Shown: positions 57,101 to 64,000 of the stretch, one piece after another
Position numbering within the stretch: position 1 is the stretch's first letter
Layout: each line of letters begins with the position of its first letter
DNA from: Pratylenchus scribneri
Taxonomy: Eukaryota > Nematoda > Chromadorea > Rhabditida > Pratylenchidae
Assembly: GCA_030063045.1 (NCBI GenBank)
Contig: JAQSEB010000022.1
Span: 930,001 to 994,000, forward strand
Length of the DNA stretch: 64,000 bases
Direction: 5' to 3'
Translations under genes and position numbers: made by a program
The notes under the pieces: generated by a model
Seen by the model: only the letters and a program-made list of their open reading frames with translations
The model's database searches: none
What the model was told of the DNA's origin: nothing

Positions 57101-59696
57101 TCTGTCAAAAAGCAGTACTAATTTTTTGCCGAAAAATCGAATTATTTTGCTTAAAGTTTAATGAATTTTTGAATGCTTAACATAAAAATATTATCATTAA
57201 ATAGAGCCTAACTAGATACATCTAATGGCCTATAGATTGTCGGGGTTTAAATCAAAAAAGATTTAAATCAAAAAGTAAAATATGGTTTAAACCGTTTAAT
57301 AACTAGAATTTTGCTCAAAATTGATAAACTATACATGATTCGACGCATCTCATTTAGCTCTATCAAATGGTGTAATCTTTATGTGGTACTAATGCAGTTT
57401 AGAGGATGAATAAGAAAAAGTGAAGAGTTCCCACTTAACACTCTCCCTAATAAGCAATCATAGGATAGGGGGGTCCTTTAACTTTTTCCTAATAATCCTC
57501 TAAACTGCATTAGACAGTATCTTCTATGGTATATAGTCTAAGATCAGCATTATAGGAAGTTTTATCTAAAAACTGGTCTTTCGATAAAAAATGAATATAG
57601 TTAAACATTAAAAAATGTTAATAAAATTACAACTTCCCAATAAGCTTCATTTTATGTTTTCAAGCTAATTTTGATTGATTTTTTCTCAACGTGATGGAAA
57701 TGGAAAATCCAGAAACCTTTCCAGTGATTTTCGGCATTTCAAGTGTCAATTCTTTCACTTGCGCTCCGTCAAAATCCAATGGTTGCTTTGTGAAGAGCAG
57801 ATGTGAATCATCGTAGATTAAATTGTGTTTGCCACAAAATTGCTGCTCATAATGCCCAACAAACTTCCAAAAACGCTCTCGATTATTCATCCTAAATTGA
57901 ATATTTCGTTTTGATATATTCTTAAATTTGGTCAAATTTTTGATTTTGAAGTGACTTTGTCAGTTAAAAGTTAATTGCCGACTTGTATATAATCTTAAGA
58001 TTTTTTCAAAATTTTTATATATTGTGGCCTCTTAGACTGAATCGATATTTAGAGAAGGGGGCTTAGACTAAATGTATATTTAGTGAAGGGGGCTTAGACT
58101 AAATGTATATTTAGTGAAGGGGGCTTAGACTAAATGTATATTTAGTGAAGGGGGCTTAGATTAAATGTATATTTAGAGAAGGGGGCTTAGATTAAATGTA
58201 TATTTAGAGAAGGGGGCTTAGACTAAATGTATATTTAGAGAAGGGGGCTTAGACTAAATGTATATTTAGAGAAGGGGGCTTAGATTAAATGTATATTTAG
58301 AGAAGGGGGCTTAGACTAAATGTATATTTAGTGAAGGGGGCTTAGACTAAATGTATATTTAGAGAAGGGGGCTTAGATTAAATGTATATTTAGAGAAGGG
58401 GGCTTAGATTAAATGTATATTTAGAGAAGGGGGCTTAGACTAAATGTATATTTAGAGAAGGGGGCTTAGACTAAATGTATATTTAGAGAAGGGGGCTTAG
58501 ACTAAATGTATATTTAGAGAAGGGGGCTTAGACTAAATGTATATTAGAGAAGTGGGCTTAGACTAAATGTATATTTAGAGAAGGGGGCTTATTAGACTAA
58601 ATGGCCATTGTATTAAATCTTTAACATTTCATTTTAATGCAGAAATTGCTGCGAATCAACAATTAAATATTTTTTTTTCAATTGATAAACATAATTGTCA
58701 ATTTGTAATGTTTAATCAACTTGACAATCAAAATCAATATATAATTTGATATGCAATTTTACGTTCTTTAAAATTATATAATGACTTATGACATTTGGAT
58801 ATTCACCATATAGAAAAGTTTATCAGCAGGCCAAAAACTTCATATCATAATGATTTTCGTTGAACTTTGAAACTTTGACATCCAGACTAGAATAGGCCAA
58901 AGTCCGTTCTACAGAGATGTCGTTTTAAACCCCTGTTTACGGTTTTTCAATCTCGTTTTTGGTTACTCCTATTTTTGGTTTTTAAAGAACAAAAATTCTC
59001 ATTTTTAAGATCGAAACCGACTTTGGCCTAGTCTAACACTGACCAATTATTGCGGTATATAATTTTAAACCATTATTTATTTTATTCTTCTTTGATGCAC
59101 AAACCTATTGCGCGCATTTATCTCCTTTCGCTGCTCATCCTCTTTCAGTACAAAATAGTCAACTCTATAAGCGTTCACGACCATTCCCTCGATATACTTC
59201 ATTTCAAAGTAATTGGCCACAACAGAAGTGGGCTGGCCTGAACGGCCTTTGAATGCCGAATTATTTTGGGTAAACTAAAATTACGGCATAAAATAAATTT
59301 GCTAAATGAAAAAAAAGAAACCGGAACAACTTCCAAAGTGCGTATTGGTCTCGACGGAACATTGACTGCTCCTCCACCTCGAGGACCACCACCTCCTCGT
59401 CCAGATCCTCCTCCGCCTCCCCGAGAGCCGGCTCCTTGTCCAGTTGCTCCTCCGCCTCTATGGCCACCACCACCTCCTCCCCGAGGACCGCCACCTCGTC
59501 CAAATCCTCCTCCACCTCCATGTCCGGCTGGTCCTCCTCCTCTAGGACCACCTCCACCTCCATGTCCTGCTCTATGGCCTCCACCTCCTCCTCTAAAGCC
59601 ACCACCACCACCGCCACGTCTAGGACCACCACCTTCCCTTCTTTCTTGACCGCCTTGTTGGCGCCAGCCACCGCCTTGTCCACTTTTTGATGACAT
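45148..59696 (-). CDS. Argonaute (AGO clade), RGG-rich N-terminus, 15 exons
   Basis: Exons: 59322-59696, 59105-59274, 57666-57891, 56701-57034, 55700-55855, 54790-55100, 52698-52960, 51912-52126, 51394-51574, 51214-51345, 47314-47407, 47040-47254, 46505-46595, 46169-46377, 45148-45262. They total 3087 bases: 1028 residues, no phase conflict. Residues 1-120 are Gly/Arg-rich (RGGGGG repeats), then N and linker domains, PAZ (about 370-520), MID and PIWI. The slicer residues appear intact: Asp761 ([11 protein letters not shown]), Glu801 ([10 protein letters not shown]), Asp839 ([11 protein letters not shown]) and His971 (PAPVYYAHL). Argonautes bind small RNAs and silence targets; this PIWI domain resembles the AGO/ALG clade more than PIWI or WAGO proteins, but orthology was not resolved. 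A GGPGGGGG insertion lies in the linker. The donor at 57666 appears to be GC. Introns hold many repeats. Confidence 0.9.
45350..45708. repeat. Inverted-repeat element in the Argonaute intron
   Basis: GCACAAATGGAGCC at the left and GGCTCCGGTATCCGGTTGTG at the right, with inner AGGAGTAGGATTTTTGG/CCAAAAATCCTACTCCT and TTTTTATACCAAAAAATAGA pairs. Related to the palindrome at 37275-37330. Confidence 0.7.
45890..46146. mobile_element. TACCGTATTT-type MITE in the Argonaute intron
   Basis: A diverged TACCATATTTTTTTTTAAA left end and a GAAAAAATACGGTA right end, same family as 56101-56315. It ends 22 bases before exon 46169-46377. Confidence 0.6.
47510..50930. repeat. Three tandem ~1-kb repeat units in the Argonaute intron
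   Basis: Units start at CTAGTGGACGT(T/A)AGGGAAG (47514, 48548, 49535) and end in TTTTTATATT(A/G)TATATAA. Each has a CGCCAAGGCGCGTT palindrome, CAGGCTCGCTTCGCTCGCC copies, several AACCGGTTTGCAAACC stretches about 120-130 bases apart, and a conserved tail (GGGGCGGGATATGGCCAAAT... GCGCAGCCCC). The third unit is longer. Class unknown. Confidence 0.85.
52320..52559. repeat. Inverted-repeat element, TTGTTCAAAGT ends
   Basis: TTGTTCAAAGTCGGTTTC faces GAAACCAACTTTGAACAA. The interior is rich in AAAACCGA. Related to 58885-59034. Confidence 0.7.
53321..54775. mobile_element. hAT-like element at an Argonaute splice donor, 8-bp TSD
   Basis: Ends TAGAGACCGGCGCGG and CCGCGCCGGCCTCTA. AAATTAAT is duplicated at 53313-53320 and 54776-54783. 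Both flanks carry GGGCCGGACCGGACCGGATA. The right duplication ends directly against the GTGAGT donor of exon 54790-55100. It hosts the element at 53719-54350. Confidence 0.88.
53719..54350. repeat. Nested long-arm foldback element
   Basis: TAAATTAGATTTAATTAAGG and its imperfect complement at the right end, then GGCCAAAATGGATCAAAAGG/CCTTTTGGTCCATTTTGGC and long inner arms (GGATTAGGGAGGGTAGGGAA and complement). Shares ATATATCC and GATTAAGGTGGATATAGAGG motifs with 23967-24883. Confidence 0.8.
56101..56315. mobile_element. MITE with 27-bp perfect inverted ends, TACCGTATTT type
   Basis: TACCGTATTTATTCTATTTT starts it and the exact complement ends it, including the GGGGCTTAAAATAGA part. Outermost TA could be the target dinucleotide (Tc1/mariner-like, inferred). 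In the Argonaute intron. Confidence 0.8.
57389..57513. repeat. Short inverted-repeat element
   Basis: CTAATGCAGTTTAGAGG and CCTCTAAACTGCATTAG are perfect complements; inner AAAAAGT..ACTTTTT pair. Intronic. Confidence 0.75.
58040..58600. repeat. 31-bp minisatellite in the Argonaute intron
   Basis: About 18 copies of a 31-base unit (TTAGACTAAATGTATATTTA then GAGAAGGGGGC). Variants are GACTAAA/GATTAAA and AGAGAAG/AGTGAAG. GGGGGCTTA is also the end motif of the nearby MITEs. Confidence 0.95.
58885..59034. repeat. Short inverted-repeat element, AGGCCAAAGTC ends
   Basis: ATAGGCCAAAGTCCG faces CGACTTTGGCCTAGTCT. Interior GGTTTTTCAATCTCG/GGTTTTTAAAG. Related to 52320-52559. Confidence 0.6.
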
Positions 59697-60475
59697 TGTT
59701 TTAATTCAATATTTCAAAGTTGTAATTTGTCCGTTTGGTTTGTCGTTTTTTTTCGCTATATTTAATTAAATGATTGATTATTGAAAATTTAAAGATAAAG
59801 TATAAATCCTCAAAAGATTTATAAATTTTCTTATTTTCTAAAAAAAGTAAAAAAAAAATCAGAAAATTTAACAAATCTCAAAAGTTAATTGATGTGCATT
59901 TCATAATGTTTTTAATATAAAAAAGGTTTTTATGGCCATATTTACATTGTAAGATTGGAAATGAAAAGGCAGAGCTCTAGGGGAAAATGCTGGGTGAGGC
60001 CCGTGAGGGAATGGAATAATCAATAATGAGAAAATGGTGGGGAATTGAATGAAATGACAATTTGTATTGGTGGAATTAATCGATAAAGATGAGCCAATAA
60101 ACCTTAAATTTCGAGATAAACAATTATTTTGATAGTTAAACAATTAAATTTTAACGAACATTTTGGGTTTCGATCTAAATCTTCCGGTTAGTTTCATATA
60201 GTTTTAATCTAATTCTCCCGGTTAATTTCCGGAAAGCTTTATTCCTCCCGTTTTCCGCATATTTTACGGACAATGAAAAACATTTTTTGCCCAAAATTGA
60301 GCAGGCTGTTATGTGAGGCAATAAAATTACTTGAACAATTTCTGCGGATTGTGGTGGCTTTCTTTAGAACAGTGAAAATAAATCAACAATTATAATTTAT
60401 TTTGATTTAAAACAAAGAGCGAAAAATAGTCAACAATCAAATTATCCCGTATCAATTTCAAAAAAAATATTCCTG
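59697..60475. other. Argonaute 5' flank and spacer
   Basis: AT-rich. It should contain the Argonaute promoter, but no core element stands out. Two AATCTTCCGGTTAGTTTC / AATTCTCCCGGTTAATTTC repeats at 60175-60225. Confidence 0.4.
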
Positions 60476-60479
60476 GATT

Positions 60480-63400
60480 CATTAATTTGGCCATATATGT
60501 ATTTGAAATTTTTGAAATTGAAATTTTCTATGAGTTTTTAGAAAAAAAGTTTAAAATCGCTATTTCTCTTCGGAATTTTAATATTATTCCCCACAATCTT
60601 TTTTAATAGTATTTTTTAAGCAGATTCTAGGCCATACATGTATTTGAAATTCTTGAAATTGAAATTTTCTATGAGTTTTAAATAAAAACACTATTTCTCT
60701 TCAGAATTTTAATATTATTCCGCACAATCTTTTCTATTAGTATTTTTTAGGTAGATTCTAGGCCATACATGTATTTGAAATTTTTGAAATTGAAAGTTTC
60801 TATGAGTTTTAAGAAAAAAAGTTTCAAATCACTATTTCTCTTCAGAATTTTAATATTATTCTCCACAATCTTTTCTATTAGTATTTTTTAGGTAGATTCT
60901 AGGCCATACATGTATTTGAAATTTTTGAAATTGAAAGTTTCTATGAGTTTTAAGAAAAAAAGTTTCAAATCACTATTTCTCTTCAGAATTTTAATATTAT
61001 TCCGCACAATCTTTTCTATTAGTATTTTTTAGGTAGATTCTAGGCCATACATGTATTTGAAATTTTTGAAATTGAAATTATCTATGAGTTTTAAGAAAAA
61101 AGTTTAAAATCGTTATTTCTCTTCCGAATTTTTATATTAATCCCCACAATCTTTTCTAATAGTTTTTTTAAGTAGATTCTAGGCCATACATGTATTTGAA
61201 ATTTTTTAAATTGAAAGTTCCTATGAGTTTTAAGAAAAAAAGTTTAAAATCGTTATTTCTCTTCAGAATTTTAATATTATTCCCCACAATCTTTTCTATT
61301 AGTATTTTTTAGGTAGATTCTAGGCTATACATGTATTTGAAATTTTTGAAATTGAAAGTTTCTATGAGTTTTAAGAAAAAAAGTTTAAAATCATTATTTC
61401 TCTTCAGAATTTTAATATTATTCCCCACAATCTTTTCTATTAGTATTTTTTAGGTAGATTCTAGACCATACATGTATTTGAAATTCTTGAAATTGAAATT
61501 TTCTATGAGTTTTAAATAAAAACACTATTTCTCTTCAGAATTTTAATATTATTCCGCACAATCTTTTCTATTAGTATTTTTTAGGTAGATTCTAGGCCAT
61601 ACATGTATTTGAAATTTTTGAAATTGAAATTTTCTATGAGTTTTTAGAAAAAAAGTTTAAAATCGCTATTTCTCTTCGGAATTTTAATATTATTCTCCAC
61701 AATCTTTTCTATTAGTATTTTTTAGGTAGATTCTAGGCCATACATGTATTTGAAATTTTTGAAATTGAAAGTTTCTATGAGTTTTAAGAAAAAAAGTTTC
61801 AAATCACTATTTCTCTTCAGAATTTTAATATTATTCCGCACAATCTTTTCTATTTGTATTTTTTAGGTAGATTCTAGGCCATACATGTATTTGAAATTTT
61901 TGAAATTGAAAGTTTCTATGAGTTTTAAGAAAAAAAGTTTAAAATCGTTATTTCTCTTCCGAATTTTAATATTATTCCGCACAATCTTTTCTATTAGTAT
62001 TTTTTAGGTAGATTCTAGGCCATACATGTATTTGAAATTTTTGAAATTGAAAGTTTCTATGAGTTTTAAGAAAAAAAGTTTCAAATCACTATTTCTCTTC
62101 AGAATTTTAATATTATTCCGCACAATCTTTTCTATTTGTATTTTTTAGGTAGATTCTAGGCCATACATGTATTTGAAATTTTTGAAATTGAAAGTTTCTA
62201 TGAGTTTTAAGAAAAAAAGTTTAAAATCGTTATTTCTCTTCCGAATTTTAATATTATTCCCCACAATCTTTTCTATTAGTATTTTTTAAGTAGATTCTAG
62301 GCCATACATGTATTTGAAATTTTTGAAATTGAAATTATCTATGAGTTTTAAGAAAAAAGTTTAAAATCGTTATTTCTCTTCCGAATTTTAATAATAATCC
62401 CCACAATCTTTTCTAATAGTATTTTTTAGGTAGATTCTAGGCCATACATGTATTTGAAATTTTTGAAATTGAAAGTTCCTATGAGTTTTAAGAAAAAAAG
62501 TTTAAAATCATTATTTCTCTTCAGAATTTTAATATTATTCCCCACAATCTTTTCTATTAGTATTTTTTAGGTAGATTCTAGACCATACATGTATTTGAAA
62601 TTTTTTAAATTGTAATTTTCTATGAGTTTTAAGAAAAAAAGTTTAAAATCGTTATTTCTCTTCCGAATTTTAATAATAATCCCCACAATCTTTTCTAATA
62701 GTATTTTTTAAGTAGATTCTAGGCCATACATGTATTTGAAATTTTTTAAATTGAAAGTTCCTATGAGTTTTAAGAAAAAAAGTTTAAAATCGTTATTTCT
62801 CTTCAGAATTTTAATATTATTCCCCACAATCTTTTCTATTAGTATTTTTTAGGTAGATTCTAGGCTATACATGTATTTGAAATTTTTGAAATTGAAAGTT
62901 TCTATGAGTTTTAAGAAAAAAAGTTTAAAATCATTATTTCTCTTCAGAATTTTAATATTATTCCCCACAATCTTTTCTATTAGTATTTTTTAGGTAGATT
63001 CTAGACCATACATGTATTTGAAATTTTTTAAATTGTAATTTTCTATGAGTTTTAAGAAAAAAAGTTTAAAATCGTTATTTCTCTTCCGAATTTTAATATT
63101 ATTCCGCACAATCTTTTCTATTAGTATTTTTTAAGTAGATTCTAGGCCATACATGTATTTGAAATTTTTGAAATTGAAATTATCTATGAGTTTTAAGAAA
63201 AAAGTTTAAAATCGTTATTTCTCTTCCGAATTTTAATAATAATCCCCACAATCTTTTCTAATAGTATTTTTTAAGTAGATTCTAGGCCATACATGTATTT
63301 GAAATTTTTGAAATTGAAATTATCTATGAGTTTTAAGAAAAAAGTTTAAAATCGTTATTTCTCTTCCGAATTTTAATAATAATTCCCACAATCTTTTCTA

Positions 63401-64000
63401 ATAGTATTTTTTAAGTAGATTCTAGGCCATACATGTATTTGAAATTTTTGAAATTGAAATTATCTATGAGTTTTAAGAAAAAAGTTTAAAATCGTTATTT
63501 CTCTTCCGAATTTTAATAATAATCCCCACAATCTTTTCTAATAGTATTTTTTAAGTAGATTCTAGGCCATACATGTATTTGAAATTTTTGAAATTGAAAT
63601 TATCTATGAGTTTTAAGAAAAAAGTTTAAAATCGTTATTTCTCTTCCGAATTTTAATATTAATCCCCACAATCTTTTCTAATAGTATTTTTTAAGTAGAT
63701 TCTAGGCCATACATGTATTTGAAATTTTTGAAATTGAAATTATCTATGAGTTTTAAGAAAAAAGTTTAAAATCGTTATTTCTCTTCCGAATTTTAATATT
63801 AATCCCCACAATCTTTTCTAATAGTATTTTTTAAGTAGATTCTAGGCCATACATGTATTTGAAATTTTTTAAATTGAAATTATCTATGAGTTTTAAGAAA
63901 AAAGTTTAAAATCGTTATTTCTCTTCCGAATTTTAATAATAATCCCCACAATCTTTTCTAATAGTATTTTTTAAGTAGATTCTAGGCCATACATGTATTT
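60480..64000. repeat. ~140-bp satellite array running off the window
   Basis: About 25 copies of a 131-142 base monomer (TAGGTAGATTCTAGGCCATA, CATGTATTTGAAATTTTTGA, CTATGAGTTTTAAG, CACAATCTTTTCTA). Distances between GGCCATACATG are 131, 141, 141 and 139 for the first copies. Distal copies (63150-64000) are nearly identical, while proximal ones are mixed. Confidence 0.97.

Noticed and set aside
58040..58600. Regular repeats that could suggest a CRISPR array
   Set aside because: Units are contiguous with no unique spacers, inside a eukaryotic intron.
59266..59690. Proline-rich and Ser/Thr-rich plus-strand frames
   Set aside because: They are the antisense shadow of the GGN/CGN codons of the Argonaute RGG exon.

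Overview
The window is AT-rich eukaryotic DNA with multi-exon genes, GT-AG introns and dense repeats. The gene content (an LTR element of the BEL/Pao type, an AGO-clade Argonaute, HDAC11, an LRAT-family enzyme, and secreted SPRY-like proteins of the kind plant-parasitic nematodes expand) points to a nematode, possibly a tylenchid. The species assignment is inference. Exon structures were built by hand from splice sites and phase, without transcript data.

Region 1-27.6 kb is dominated by two minus-strand paralogues. The small one (198-2684, 5 exons, 227 codons) has a signal peptide plus one SPRY-like domain. The large one (5084-27209, 27 exons, 1303 codons) has a near-identical signal-peptide exon followed by seven tandem copies of the same four-exon module. 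Its frame is open end to end although a 9.8 kb retrotransposon sits in one intron. Both genes share an upstream promoter block built of tandem units.

The retrotransposon (9632-19440) is a full-length BEL/Pao element with LTRs identical by eye, a 5-bp target duplication, one gag-pol-env-like ORF of 2472 codons, and a separate ATG-less ORF ahead of gag.

Region 28-34 kb holds an LRAT/PLAAT-like gene (minus, ends in a CaaX box) and a complete HDAC11 gene (plus). Region 35-43 kb holds a kinase whose N-lobe half lies on the minus strand and whose C-lobe half lies on the plus strand, as expected after an inversion. Between the halves are a small secreted Cys-rich gene, an orphan repeat exon and a minisatellite.

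Region 45.1-59.7 kb is one 15-exon Argonaute gene (minus, 1028 codons) with an RGG-rich N-terminus and an apparently complete slicer tetrad. Its introns are loaded with MITEs, a nested hAT-like insertion, three 1-kb repeat units and a 31-bp minisatellite. From 60.5 kb to the window end is a ~140-bp satellite array.

Several short non-autonomous elements carry clear 8-bp target duplications and are called hAT-like. No tRNA, rRNA or CRISPR was seen.
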